The notes under the pieces were generated by a model. It worked only from the letters and a program-made list of their open reading frames with translations, was not told where the DNA came from and made no database searches. The position numbers were made by a program, and so were the translations under genes. Positions 22,398 through 30,358 of a stretch of 36,372 nt of DNA are shown here, piece by piece. Position 1 is the stretch's first letter; each line of letters begins with the position of its first letter. The stretch is from assembly GCA_018268755.1 (NCBI GenBank), contig JAFDVW010000030.1, forward strand, positions 1 through 36,372. The letters are read 5' to 3'. This stretch comes from Acidobacteriota bacterium. GTDB lineage: Bacteria; Acidobacteriota; Terriglobia; Terriglobales; Acidobacteriaceae.

Positions 22398-23138
22398 ATG
22401 CTTTCCACCCAGCCGCTACGCGGCAAGACAGCTCTCATCACCGGCGGGGCCAAGCGACTGGGCCGGGCCTCCGCGCTGGCTCTGGCCGAGGCCGGGGCGG
22501 ACATCGCCATCACCTTCCGCAACTCGGCGCGCGAAGCGCGGGAGACCCTGGTCGACATCAGCGCGCTGGGGGTGCGCGCGGTGGCCCTGGGTTGTGATGT
22601 GACCGAGGAGAAGAGTGTGAAAGAGGCCGTCCGCGAGGCCGTCAAGGAACTCGGCGGGCTGGATATTCTGGTCAACAACGCCGCCAACTATGAGACGGTG
22701 GAATTCGAGGAGATCACGGTAAAGCAGTGGGATGCGATCTTTGCCTCCAATGCCCGCTCGCCCTTTCTGGTTTCGCGGGCCGCGCTGAAGCATCTCCGCC
22801 AGAGGAAAGGGAAGATCATCAATATGGGGTCGTTGGGCGGCATTTTGCCCTGGACCACCCACGCGCACTATTGTTCTTCCAAAGCGGCGGCGCACATGTT
22901 GACCAGAGTGATGGCCAAAGCTCTGGCCCCGGAGATCGCGGTGAATGCGGTAGCGCCGGGGATGATCGACTTAGGCGAGAAAGCGGCCAAGCCATTTTTC
23001 CGGCGCATGGCGAAGCAGACGCCGATGAAGCGCAATGGGACGGGCGAGGAGATTGCGGCGGCTGTGCGCTTCTTCGCCACCGCCCCCCATTTCATTACCG
23101 GGCAGATTCTGGTGGTGGATGGTGGGCTGAGCTTGTAG
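22398..23138 (+). CDS. Short-chain dehydrogenase/reductase, pteridine-reductase-like
   Basis: A 246 aa classical SDR oxidoreductase. The Rossmann cofactor motif is TGGAKRLG (16-23), a form seen in pteridine reductase/FolM-like members and different from the common TGxxxGIG. The other landmarks are present: CDVT (66-69), NNAA (93-96), Ser145, Tyr158 and Lys162 (YCSSK), and the C-terminal ITGQILVVDGG. The Arg41 after the second strand (TFRNS) favours NADPH. The substrate is not established; FabG-like or pteridine reduction are alternatives. The start is ATG 22398; no ribosome site but a TAGAAT 6 nt upstream. Single gene between two repeat-bearing gaps. Confidence 0.92.
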   Translation: MLSTQPLRGKTALITGGAKRLGRASALALAEAGADIAITFRNSAREARETLVDISALGVRAVALGCDVTEEKSVKEAVREAVKELGGLDILVNNAANYETVEFEEITVKQWDAIFASNARSPFLVSRAALKHLRQRKGKIINMGSLGGILPWTTHAHYCSSKAAAHMLTRVMAKALAPEIAVNAVAPGMIDLGEKAAKPFFRRMAKQTPMKRNGTGEEIAAAVRFFATAPHFITGQILVVDGGLSL

Positions 23139-23242
23139 GAGATTCACTCCAGCCCGGGGGGCCTTCCAGGTTCCCGCGGTCTCAGCGTGCCTGAGTTTTA
23201 AGCGTTTGGCTGGGATCTAATCGCAGAGGCAGTAAGCGGGTC

Positions 23243-23518
23243 TCAGGCTTCCGCCGTGGTGGGATCAATCACCGCTTTGACTTCCGAGATCTTGTTGGCC
23301 GGGAACCCGCCCTGTTGGGCGTGTTTGCGGATGAGTTCCTCATTAGGCGCAATGTAGATGCAATAGATCTTGTCCCCAGTCACATAGCTTTGTACCCACT
23401 GGATCTGCGGACCAAGGTTTTGCAGTACGCCGCAGGAAGTCTGGGAAACGGCCTGCAATTGTTCCAGAGTCAGTGCTCCTGCGCCGGGGAGTTCCCGTTC
23501 AATCACATATTTGGGCAT
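23243..23518 (-). CDS. DUF4242 (SCO4226-like) small protein
   Basis: A 91 aa soluble protein starting MPKYVIERELPGAG, the usual opening of DUF4242 proteins. A helix with LTLEQLQAVSQTSC follows, then a QWVQSYVTGDKIYCIYIAPN core and an EELIRKHAQQGGFPANKISE helix-turn. The group has a ferredoxin-like dimeric fold; the Streptomyces member SCO4226 was described as nickel-binding, which does not prove the same role here. The ATG at 23518 is preceded by GGAG about 10 nt upstream. It is convergent with the SDR (104 bp) and divergent from the PagL-like gene (170 bp). Likely monocistronic. Confidence 0.85.
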   Translation of the reverse strand: MPKYVIERELPGAGALTLEQLQAVSQTSCGVLQNLGPQIQWVQSYVTGDKIYCIYIAPNEELIRKHAQQGGFPANKISEVKAVIDPTTAEA

Positions 23519-23612
23519 GGTGGATTTTCTCCGTGGTCCGACGCTTTGGAAGCGGTACGGGTTGCGATTCTACCCCAGGAGTCTAAATTTCGTCACCAAA
23601 AGAACGCAGGAT

Positions 23613-23641
23613 TTGTCAGCCCTGCGGTTTCTTGCTATTGT
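23613..23641 (+). promoter_or_regulatory. Promoter for the PagL-like gene (extended -10)
   Basis: TTGTCA (23613-23618), 17-nt spacer, TATTGT (23636-23641), with TG one base before the -10 (TTGCTATTGT). Both hexamers match the sigma70 consensus at five and four positions. Start of transcription is expected near 23648, giving a leader of about 41 nt to the ATG at 23689. Confidence 0.55.
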
Positions 23642-23688
23642 GGCGCATTCCCCCTGCTTTTCAGGGACTTTCGCATTGCACGAGGCCC

Positions 23689-24267
23689 ATGAAAAAAGCC
23701 CTGTTTGGCGCCGTCCTGCTCTTTTGCGCATCCTTTGCCCTCGCCCAAGCCAAGCCGGAAGATGGCGGCCATGAGATCCAGTTCTGGACTGGGGGCGGCT
23801 ACACCGTTCCCGGCGGCACCTCGAGCATCGGCGTGTGGAATGCCGGCCTGCGCTATGGGTGGATCCTCACCCGTCCGCACGGCCCCGGCTTCCTCAAAGG
23901 CCGCTTTGAATATGCCCTGGATGCGGTGCCGGCGTTTGTGGTGTTTCAGCCGGGCAACACCGCCTTTGGGGCGGGATTCAATCCCCTGAACTTGAAGTGG
24001 AATTTTGCCACCCGCGGGCGCTTTGCGCCTTACTTCGAACTCAGCGGCGGGACGTTATTTACCAACCACGATGTCCCCAACAACACCAACAACATCAATT
24101 TCACTTCGGCGGCGGCGCTGGGCACGCACATTCTGGGCGAGTCCCGGAATTGGAGCGTGGAGGTGCGCTATATGCACATCTCGAACGCCGGCCTGGGCGA
24201 CCTGAATCCCGGCGTTAACACGGTGCAGGTGCGGCTGGGGATTGGAAAGTTCTTCAGCAAAAAGTAG
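23689..24267 (+). CDS. PagL-like acyloxyacyl hydrolase (lipid A 3-O-deacylase family)
   Basis: A 192 aa outer-membrane beta-barrel with a signal peptide (ALFGAVLLFCASFALAQ). PagL enzymes remove the 3-O acyl chain of lipid A in the outer membrane. The C-terminal signature VRYMHISNAGLGDLNPGVN gives the catalytic His163 and Ser165. At the +14 position, where Pseudomonas PagL (as I recall it) has the third catalytic residue Glu, this protein has Asn177. That may weaken or change activity, or another acid may substitute. The last strand ends IGKFFSKK. The ATG at 23689 has GAGG 5 nt upstream; an upstream in-frame ATG at 23632 lies inside the -35/-10 region and is rejected. Followed by a 440-bp repeat region. 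Confidence 0.8.
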   Translation: MKKALFGAVLLFCASFALAQAKPEDGGHEIQFWTGGGYTVPGGTSSIGVWNAGLRYGWILTRPHGPGFLKGRFEYALDAVPAFVVFQPGNTAFGAGFNPLNLKWNFATRGRFAPYFELSGGTLFTNHDVPNNTNNINFTSAAALGTHILGESRNWSVEVRYMHISNAGLGDLNPGVNTVQVRLGIGKFFSKK

Positions 24268-24356
24268 AAGCGTTGCTTTCCGGTGATTTCTCCGCGCTCC
24301 CTGCGCATCCTCGGCGTACTCTGCGATGTAAGATCTAGGCCCCAAAACCTTAAAAC

Positions 24357-24401
24357 GCAGAGCGCGCAGAGCGTGCAGAGAACGCAGACAACGCAGAGAA
24401 C
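24357..24401. repeat. Tandem 9-nt repeat GCAGAGNNN, five units
   Basis: GCAGAG occurs at 24357, 24366, 24375, (GCAGAC) 24384 and 24393, each followed by three variable bases (CGC, CGT, AAC, AAC, AAC). Strict 9-nt spacing inside a family 1 element shows the building block of that family. It is not in an expressed frame as far as can be seen. Confidence 0.85.
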
Positions 24402-24670
24402 ATGGAGATCCTGATTTAGGGCTACCGTGTCTTCATTTGCTACAAGGAATTTTAGCCCCTTGCTCTGAGGTAAGCGTCCGAGACGCCCAACCGGGCCTTC
24501 CTCCGCCACTCTGCAAGGATTTAAGCCTCCAAAACCTTAAAACGCAGAGCGCGCAGGGAACGCAGAGAACATGGATCTGGCGCCGGGGGCCAAGGATGAG
24601 CCGGGGTGGAACCTGTGGTGCAAGTTCCAACCACATAACAGCTACGTCTCTACCTGGTTATAGCCTCCGG

Positions 24671-24699
24671 TTGCAGGGGGCTGTCCCGCCCGCTATGCT
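24671..24699 (+). promoter_or_regulatory. Promoter for ftcD, leaderless type
   Basis: TTGCAG (24671-24676), 17-nt spacer, TATGCT (24694-24699), then 8 nt to the ATG at 24708. Matches to consensus are modest (three and four of six) but spacing is ideal. No Shine-Dalgarno precedes the gene. Confidence 0.4.
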
Positions 24700-24707
24700 T
24701 CTTCGGT

Positions 24708-26186
24708 ATGTCCACACTGGTGGAGTGCGTTCCCAATTTTTCCGAAGGCCGTGACAAGGCGAAGGTTGACGCTATTGTGGAGGCCATGAAAATCGACGGG
24801 GTCTATCTGCTGGATCGCGAGATGGATGCCGACCACAACCGCTGCGTGGTCACCCTGGTGGGCGAGCGCGAAGCCATTCAGGAAGCCGCCATCCGCGGGG
24901 TGGGCAAGGCTGCCGAAGTCATCAACCTGAACATCCATGCCGGCGCGCATCCGCGCATGGGCGCGGCGGACGTGGTGCCGTTTATTCCCATTGAGGGCGT
25001 GACTCTGGAGGATTGCGTGGCCATGGCCCGCCATGTGGGGGAAGAGATATGGAAGCGCCACCAGGTCCCCGTTTATTTGTACGAATCGGCGGCGGCGACC
25101 CCGGAGCGGCAGAACCTGGAAAACATCCGGCGCGGACAATTTGAAGGCATCCGCGCCGAAATTGCCACGAATCCTGCAAGAAAGCCGGACTTCGGCGATC
25201 TCCGAGTGCATCCCACGGCGGGGACGACGGCGGTCGGGGCGCGCAAGTTCCTGATCGCTTATAACGTCTTCCTGAATACGCCGGATGTGGAGATCGCCAA
25301 GAAGATCGCCAAGGCGGTGCGTTTTTCCAGCGGCGGCCTGCGTTTTGTGAAGGGCGCCGGCTTCCTGGTGCGGGGAATGGCCCAGGTCTCGATGAACCTG
25401 ACCGACTTCGAGCAGACCCCGGTGCATCGGGTGTTTGAAGTGGTAAAGCGCGAGGCGGCGCGTTATGGGGTCATGCCGGTTTCGAGTGAGATTGTTGGCC
25501 TGATTCCCAAGAAAGCTCTGGAACAGGCCGCGGAGTGGTTTCTGCAAGTAGAGGACTTCGATTCCTCGTTGATTTTGGAGAACCGTCTGGCCGCCGTCAT
25601 GGGCGGGACCATGGCGGTGGGAGGCTTGCGCGCCGGGGTTGAGCCGTTTGTCGAGCAACTGGCTGCGCCCACGGCGACTCCGGGGGGCGGCAGCGCGGCG
25701 GCGGCCAGCGCTGCCATGGCGGCGGGACTGGCCACCATGGTGGCCTCCATGTCGCGGGGCAAGAAAGCTTATGTGCAGTATGAAAGAGAGCTGAGTGAGG
25801 CACTAGGCCGCCTGGCGCAACTGCGCGAAGAGCTGAAGGCGGCGATTGATGGCGATGCCGAGTCTTACAATGCGGTCATGAAGGCCTACAAACAGGCCAA
25901 GAACGAAGAGGCGGCCACCGCCGAGAAGACCGTCGATGCCGCGCTCAAGCTGGCGACCAGCGTGCCCCTGGGGGTGGCCGAGCGGGCCAGGGAAGTAGGG
26001 CGGATTGCGGAGAAGCTGGGGCCGGTGACGAATCCGAACATGAAGTCCGACCTGACCACGGCATGGGCGCTCTCCCGCGCCGCGGTCGAGGGCGCGCTGG
26101 CCAACGTGGAGATCAATCTGGAGTCCTTGAAAGACGTGAAGTTTGCCGGGGAGATGCGAAAGCGGGCCGCGGAACTAAAGGGATAG
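24708..26186 (+). CDS. ftcD: Bifunctional glutamate formimidoyltransferase / formimidoyl-THF cyclodeaminase
   Basis: Last steps of one histidine-degradation route: moves the formimidoyl group from N-formimidoyl-glutamate to tetrahydrofolate, then releases ammonia to give methenyl-THF. The 492 aa fusion has the transferase domain at about 1-300 (start LVECVPNFSEGRD; HAGAHPRMGAADVVPFIP carries the likely catalytic His81) and the all-helical cyclodeaminase at about 310-490 (TPTATPGGGS-like APTATPGGGSAAAASAAM, with later LGPVTNPNMKSDL). Both domains look intact, and length is shorter than the 541 aa mammalian enzyme mainly in the linker. No hut genes are nearby, so the pathway is encoded elsewhere or the enzyme serves folate one-carbon supply. 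The start lies 8 nt after a -10-like hexamer; the MCE-domain gene follows after 3 nt. Confidence 0.97.
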   Translation: MSTLVECVPNFSEGRDKAKVDAIVEAMKIDGVYLLDREMDADHNRCVVTLVGEREAIQEAAIRGVGKAAEVINLNIHAGAHPRMGAADVVPFIPIEGVTLEDCVAMARHVGEEIWKRHQVPVYLYESAAATPERQNLENIRRGQFEGIRAEIATNPARKPDFGDLRVHPTAGTTAVGARKFLIAYNVFLNTPDVEIAKKIAKAVRFSSGGLRFVKGAGFLVRGMAQVSMNLTDFEQTPVHRVFEVVKREAARYGVMPVSSEIVGLIPKKALEQAAEWFLQVEDFDSSLILENRLAAVMGGTMAVGGLRAGVEPFVEQLAAPTATPGGGSAAAASAAMAAGLATMVASMSRGKKAYVQYERELSEALGRLAQLREELKAAIDGDAESYNAVMKAYKQAKNEEAATAEKTVDAALKLATSVPLGVAERAREVGRIAEKLGPVTNPNMKSDLTTAWALSRAAVEGALANVEINLESLKDVKFAGEMRKRAAELKG

Positions 26187-26189
26187 TCG

Positions 26190-26672
26190 GTGAATGGTCA
26201 CGATCCATTCCCGGTTTCTGTATCCCGCGCGCAAAAACTGCGCTTGGGCTTGCTGATCGCCTCAGGACTTGTGATCTTGATGCTGGCGGTTCTCTTCTTG
26301 GTACGTCCTGCGCCTCAACTCACACTGCATACCTGTTTATTCCGGGGCGATGGATTACAGGAAGGCGCCCTGGTCGCTATTTCCGGAATTAACGTGGGCC
26401 GCGTGGAGAGAATTCGAGTTCAGCCCCAGGACAAAGCATGCCCTGTCGCCGTGAAGATGGCTTTGCGGGCCAATTACGAGCTGATGATTCCAGCCGACAG
26501 CCTGGTGGATGTGTCCAGGACGGGACTTTTGGGAGAGACATCCCTGAACATTGATGTGCGCCATGCGGTGCTGCCCGCGGTGAAAGATGGCGGACAACTT
26601 CCCGGCCAATTTTCCGGGCAACCCTCGCCTGCTTCTGGAGTAGGGAAAGCCCCGGAGCTGCTTAAGAAATAA
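26190..26672 (+). CDS. Stand-alone MCE/MlaD-domain protein
   Basis: A 160 aa inner-membrane-anchored protein. A short cytoplasmic N-terminus and one membrane helix (about 19-38) are followed by a single MCE domain in the periplasm (about 42-130). It has the signature GLQEGALVAISGINVGRVER, the typical P-A-D-S-L-V-D-V strand and LLGETSLNID. MlaD-type proteins form hexamers that move phospholipids between membranes. No MlaE permease, MlaF ATPase or MlaC gene is near, which is unusual, and the helical tail after the MCE domain is short (ends in a Pro/Ser/Gly-rich segment). The start is GTG at 26190, 3 nt after the ftcD stop, with AAAGGGA 8 nt upstream inside the ftcD end. Confidence 0.82.
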   Translation: MNGHDPFPVSVSRAQKLRLGLLIASGLVILMLAVLFLVRPAPQLTLHTCLFRGDGLQEGALVAISGINVGRVERIRVQPQDKACPVAVKMALRANYELMIPADSLVDVSRTGLLGETSLNIDVRHAVLPAVKDGGQLPGQFSGQPSPASGVGKAPELLKK

Positions 26673-26845
26673 AGGCGTCTGTGACCATCGTTACCCGGAG
26701 GTGCAAGTGACGTTGGCCAGTAGGAAAGACCCCGTACCTTCGGAACCATGTTTTCACCCCGGGAATTGGCATAAAATTAAGGTTCACGCAATCAACGCAT
26801 GCCCGGGTGCCTGGCATCCAACGAATTATTGTGTCGAGGGTTCCT

Positions 26846-27775
26846 ATGAAAAATCTATGGGTTTTACTGGTGGTTTTTTGCAGTGTGGCGGCACTCGCCG
26901 TGCCTATGGGATCGTCCGCGCGTGGCGTGATTCCCGCCGATGTGCAGCAGCTGATCTCCGTGGACTACCGCGAGCTGAAGAATTCCAGCACCGCCATGGC
27001 GATGAAGGCGCAAGTCCTGCCGCCCAGCCTGAAGCAATTTGAGCAGGCCTTGCGGGGGGCGGGCATCAATCCTGATAAAGATGTCGACCAGCTGACCTTC
27101 GCCTCATACCGCGCGGGCAAACAGGGAACACGGGTCATCGGCATTGCCCAGGGATCTTTTGCCATGAAGACAGTGCTGCGCAAGCTGGCCGTGGCCAAGG
27201 TGAAGCCGGTGAAGTATCGCACCACCGACGTGTATCCCATGTCGAATGGGATGCAGATGACCTTTCTGGATGAGGACACGCTGCTGTTCGGCGACAGTAG
27301 CGCCCTGAAAGGCGCGCTGGACGTGCGCGACGGCTATAGCAACAGCCTGGACAGTAACGGCCAGATCACCGACATGATGGGTGCGGTCGATTCCGCGCCG
27401 GTCTGGAGTGTGCTTGATCAGGAAGGCACGCAGAACATGATGCGCTCGGCCCTGGGCGACGCCTCTAAACTGGGTGACTACGAGACGGTGAAGAAGCGTC
27501 TGCTGGGCTCGCGCTATACCATGAACTTTTCCAGCGGCGTGAATTTCGACCTGGATGTAGTGACCAGCGACTCGGTGACCGCTGCCACGCTTTCCACCCT
27601 GGTGAAGGCTGGGGTTCTGTATCGCAAGATGACGGCCACCGCCACGGAGAAAATGGCGCTGGAAAACGTGAGCGTGAACTCGGACAGCTCGAACCTGCAA
27701 CTGCACTTCAAAAGCGACGACAAACAATTTCAGTCGCTGTTGAGCTCGGACCTGTTTACGGCAGTGTCGCGCTAG
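26846..27775 (+). CDS. Secreted protein of unknown function
   Basis: A 309 aa protein with a signal peptide (LWVLLVVFCSVAALAVPMGSSA). The mature part alternates alpha and beta elements (IPADVQQLISVDYRELKN; VDQLTFASYRAG; MQMTFLDEDTLLFGDSSALK) and has no cysteines after the signal. It looks like a two-half repeat of a ferredoxin-like fold, but this is only an impression. I know similar unassigned proteins from Acidobacteria and cannot give a function. ATG 26846 is chosen by GAGGG 5 nt upstream; the in-frame ATG at 26807 would add 13 residues in front of the signal peptide. Followed by a strong terminator. Confidence 0.72.
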   Translation: MKNLWVLLVVFCSVAALAVPMGSSARGVIPADVQQLISVDYRELKNSSTAMAMKAQVLPPSLKQFEQALRGAGINPDKDVDQLTFASYRAGKQGTRVIGIAQGSFAMKTVLRKLAVAKVKPVKYRTTDVYPMSNGMQMTFLDEDTLLFGDSSALKGALDVRDGYSNSLDSNGQITDMMGAVDSAPVWSVLDQEGTQNMMRSALGDASKLGDYETVKKRLLGSRYTMNFSSGVNFDLDVVTSDSVTAATLSTLVKAGVLYRKMTATATEKMALENVSVNSDSSNLQLHFKSDDKQFQSLLSSDLFTAVSR

Positions 27776-27796
27776 CCCGTTAACGGAAGAAAGTGT

Positions 27797-27834
27797 CAGG
27801 GCATGACCCAAGCGGGTCATGCCCTGATTTTTTT
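27797..27834 (+). terminator. Strong intrinsic terminator
   Basis: A perfect 13-bp stem CAGGGCATGACCC (27797-27809) with GGGTCATGCCCTG (27814-27826), loop AAGC, followed by A and seven T. It starts 21 nt after the stop of the secreted protein and ends the ftcD-to-27775 gene run. Confidence 0.95.
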
Positions 27835-27900
27835 AGCAGCTTAGGCGATTCCTGGCGAATCTGCTTCCATACACCTAGTCCGGGTATATAACCATCAAAA

Positions 27901-27929
27901 TTGACAGTTATATGAGGCGGGCATAACTT
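27901..27929 (+). promoter_or_regulatory. Putative promoter for the EamA exporter
   Basis: A perfect TTGACA (27901-27906) with a 17-nt spacer to TAACTT (27924-27929), which matches the -10 consensus at three positions. It lies between the strong terminator and the ATG at 27963, leaving a leader of about 27 nt. Confidence 0.5.
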
Positions 27930-27962
27930 AGCCTCTGGCATCGTCCTTCTGGCGGGTCTTGA

Positions 27963-28910
27963 ATGGTGGCAACCAATACCAATTCGCTTGTGACCGTGAG
28001 CGACGGAAAGAGGGCTCCGTCCCGTCTGGCGGCCGTGCTTGGCTTTTTCGCCATCTACGTGATTTGGGGTTCCACCTACCTGGCCATTCACTATGCCGTC
28101 GAAACCATACCACCCTTGATCACAGCTGGGACCCGGCAATTGACCGCGGGCTCGATCCTTCTGGCCATAGCCTGGAAGCGGGGCTTCCGCCCCACGCGGG
28201 CGCACTGGCTTTCTGGGCTGGTGGTAGGGGCGTTCTTTTTTCTGGGAGGGCATGGCACGCTGCACTGGGCGGAGAAGTATGTCAGCTCAGGGCTGGCAGC
28301 GCTGCTGATTGCCACCGAGCCCATGTGGATCCTGCTGATCGGCTCCGGGATGGGCCAGGAAAAGATGAACTGGAAGAACGGGCTGGGGCTGCTCATGGGG
28401 TTGACCGGGGTAGGCATCCTGACCGGCGGCGATTTTTCGCTGCACAGTGCGCAGACCTGGATCATGCTGATCGTGGTGGCGGGCGCGCTTTCCTGGGCGC
28501 TCGGCGTGTGCCTGACGCCGCGCTTGCGCATGCCCAGCGAAGCCATGGGGCGGGCGGCGATTCCTTTAATCTGCGGGGCCGTACTCCTGCTGCTGACCGC
28601 TGCCGGAGTGGGAGAGTTCCATGACCTGCGAGGTGGCGCGGTCACCCTGCGCTCGCTGCTGGGACTCGGCTATCTGATTCTGTTCGGTTCGGTGATCGCC
28701 TTTACTGCCTACACCTGGCTGCTGGAGCACTATTCGCCCACACTGGTGGCGACGCACACCTTTGTGAATCCGGTGGTGGCGGTGTTGCTGGGCTGGTGGC
28801 TGGCGGGAGAGGTGGTAGGAGTTCGCGTGGCCGCCGCGACGGCGGCCATTCTCATTGCAATTCTTCTGATCCAGCAAGGGGACCGGCGCGCCATGGAATC
28901 GGAAGTCTGA
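27963..28910 (+). CDS. EamA/DMT-superfamily exporter (YedA/RhaT-like)
   Basis: A 315 aa inner-membrane protein with about ten hydrophobic helices arranged as two EamA repeats (about 25-150 and 165-305). Hallmarks are FFAIYVIWGSTYLAIHYAVE at the start of repeat 1 and a second repeat ending HTFVNPVVAVLLGWWLAGE, typical of YedA-like metabolite or amino-acid exporters. The substrate cannot be read from sequence. It is preceded by a strong terminator and its own promoter, so it is transcribed alone. Its stop lies 9 bp from the convergent stop of glmU with no room for a separate terminator. Confidence 0.92.
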   Translation: MVATNTNSLVTVSDGKRAPSRLAAVLGFFAIYVIWGSTYLAIHYAVETIPPLITAGTRQLTAGSILLAIAWKRGFRPTRAHWLSGLVVGAFFFLGGHGTLHWAEKYVSSGLAALLIATEPMWILLIGSGMGQEKMNWKNGLGLLMGLTGVGILTGGDFSLHSAQTWIMLIVVAGALSWALGVCLTPRLRMPSEAMGRAAIPLICGAVLLLLTAAGVGEFHDLRGGAVTLRSLLGLGYLILFGSVIAFTAYTWLLEHYSPTLVATHTFVNPVVAVLLGWWLAGEVVGVRVAAATAAILIAILLIQQGDRRAMESEV

Positions 28911-28919
28911 AGCGTACGT

Positions 28920-30350
28920 TTAGGATTTGCAGAGCGCTTGGCGTTTGGCTTTGGCCCAGCCTTCTTTGGTGACTTGCCGCGCTCTTCCCAGGGCCAGCGC
29001 ATCTTCCGGGACATCGTAGGTCACGCAGGAGGCGGCGGCGACGTAAGCCCCTTTGCCGATTTTCACCGGCGCCACCAGAGTGGAATCGCTGCCCACAAAA
29101 ACCCCGTCTTCAATCACCGTGGTGTGTTTTTTTGCGCCATCGTAGTTGCAGGTGATGGTGCCGGCGCCTATGTTTACGCCGGCGCCGACCTCGGCGTCGC
29201 CCAGGTAGGTCAGGTGGTTGGCCTTCGATCCCTTGCCCAGTTTCACCTTCTTGGTTTCCACGAAATTGCCCACGTGCGCGCCTTCTCCGATTTCGCTGCC
29301 CGGACGCAGGTGTGAATAGGGGCCGAGAATAGCGCGCGGTTCCACTTTGGAGTCGTCGATCACGCAGCCGTTGCGCACTACCACGCCATCGGCGATCTCG
29401 GAGTTGCGGATCACGGAGTAGGAACGGATGCGGCAATCGGCGCCAATGCGCGACTTGCCGAGAATCTGCACGTAGGGCTCGATCACGGTATCGGCGGCGA
29501 CTTCCACATCGTTGTCGATGACGCAGGTATGGGGAAAGAAAATCGTGACCCCGTCGGCCATGAGCTGCCGGCACTTGCCCAGCCGCATGTGCTGGTCGAT
29601 CTCCATCAACTCGGCGCGAGTATTGCTGCCCAGAATTTCGTGCGGATGGTTGGCCTCAATGGCCACCACGCGTTCCTTGGCTTTGCCGAAGATGGCCGCC
29701 ATGTCGGTGAGGTAAAACTCGCCGTGCGCGTTGTTGGTGCTCAGCTTCTGGATGTTGCGGAACAGTTTGGGCACGGAAAAGGCGTAGAAGCCGGCGTTGA
29801 TCTCGCGGATTATCTTCTGCGCCGGGCTGGCGGCTTTTTCTTCCACGATGGCGCGGACATCGTCGCTTTTGGCGCTCTTGCGCAGGATGCGTCCGTACCC
29901 GGTGGGCCGCTCCAGCACCGCGGTCAACAAAGTCATGGCGGCTTTCTTCGCGAGGTGGAAATCACGCAGCTTGGCGATGGTTTCCGGCGTGATCTGCGGC
30001 GCATCGCCGGACAGCACGATGACGGTGTCATATCCGGCCAGGGCCTGCTGCGCGACCATCAAGGCGTGTCCGGTGCCGCGCTGCTCCTGCTGCAGGACAA
30101 AATTCACGCCGCTATCGGCCATGGCTTTGCGGACGAGTTCCGCTTCGTGGCCGATGATGACGTGGATGTCGGAGGCGGGCACGATCTGCGCGGCGGCGGC
30201 GATCACGTGCGCCAGCAGCGGCTTGCCGCCGGCCTCGTGCAGCACTTTGGGGTATTTCGATTTCAGGCGCGTGCCTTTTCCCGCCGCCATAATGGCGATG
30301 GCGGTGCGAGAGGCGGAAAGCGGTTTTTTGTCGTTCGCAGCTTTGGGCAT
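28920..30350 (-). CDS. glmU: Bifunctional UDP-GlcNAc pyrophosphorylase / GlcN-1-P acetyltransferase
   Basis: Makes UDP-N-acetylglucosamine, precursor of peptidoglycan and lipopolysaccharide. From ATG 30350 it is 476 aa. The N-terminal uridylyltransferase domain (about 16-245) has the nucleotide loop AAGKGTRLKSKYPKV and QQEQRGTGHA. The C-terminal left-handed beta-helix (about 265-470) has hexapeptide repeats and the acetyltransferase region SKANHLTYLGDAEVG, whose His is the catalytic base in E. coli GlmU. All expected motifs are intact. A GTG at 30356 is an alternative start, but TATATT 8 nt before the ATG and the lack of a ribosome site fit ATG 30350 and a leaderless mRNA. An extra N-terminal tail of about 15 residues (Lys/Asp/Ser-rich) precedes the domain. 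Confidence 0.97.
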   Translation of the reverse strand: MPKAANDKKPLSASRTAIAIMAAGKGTRLKSKYPKVLHEAGGKPLLAHVIAAAAQIVPASDIHVIIGHEAELVRKAMADSGVNFVLQQEQRGTGHALMVAQQALAGYDTVIVLSGDAPQITPETIAKLRDFHLAKKAAMTLLTAVLERPTGYGRILRKSAKSDDVRAIVEEKAASPAQKIIREINAGFYAFSVPKLFRNIQKLSTNNAHGEFYLTDMAAIFGKAKERVVAIEANHPHEILGSNTRAELMEIDQHMRLGKCRQLMADGVTIFFPHTCVIDNDVEVAADTVIEPYVQILGKSRIGADCRIRSYSVIRNSEIADGVVVRNGCVIDDSKVEPRAILGPYSHLRPGSEIGEGAHVGNFVETKKVKLGKGSKANHLTYLGDAEVGAGVNIGAGTITCNYDGAKKHTTVIEDGVFVGSDSTLVAPVKIGKGAYVAAASCVTYDVPEDALALGRARQVTKEGWAKAKRQALCKS

Positions 30351-30358
30351 TTGCACTC

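Larger units (their letters stand above)
24268..24707. other. 440-bp repeat-bearing intergenic region before ftcD
   Basis: Two family 1 fragments begin with an identical 28-nt run (CCAAAACCTTAAAACGCAGA then GCGCGCAG) at 24342 and 24529. An inverted arm (CTCCGCGCTCCCTGCGCATC onwards) is at about 24291-24335. A hairpin GTGGAAC...GTTCCAAC lies near 24606-24632, and a CTACGTCTCTAC tail like family 2 at about 24642-24653. No coding signal; the ftcD promoter sits at its right end. Confidence 0.75.

Noticed and set aside
24357..24569. CRISPR array
   Set aside because: The repeats are short, 9 nt apart or irregular, without uniform spacers of about 30 nt, and no cas genes are present.
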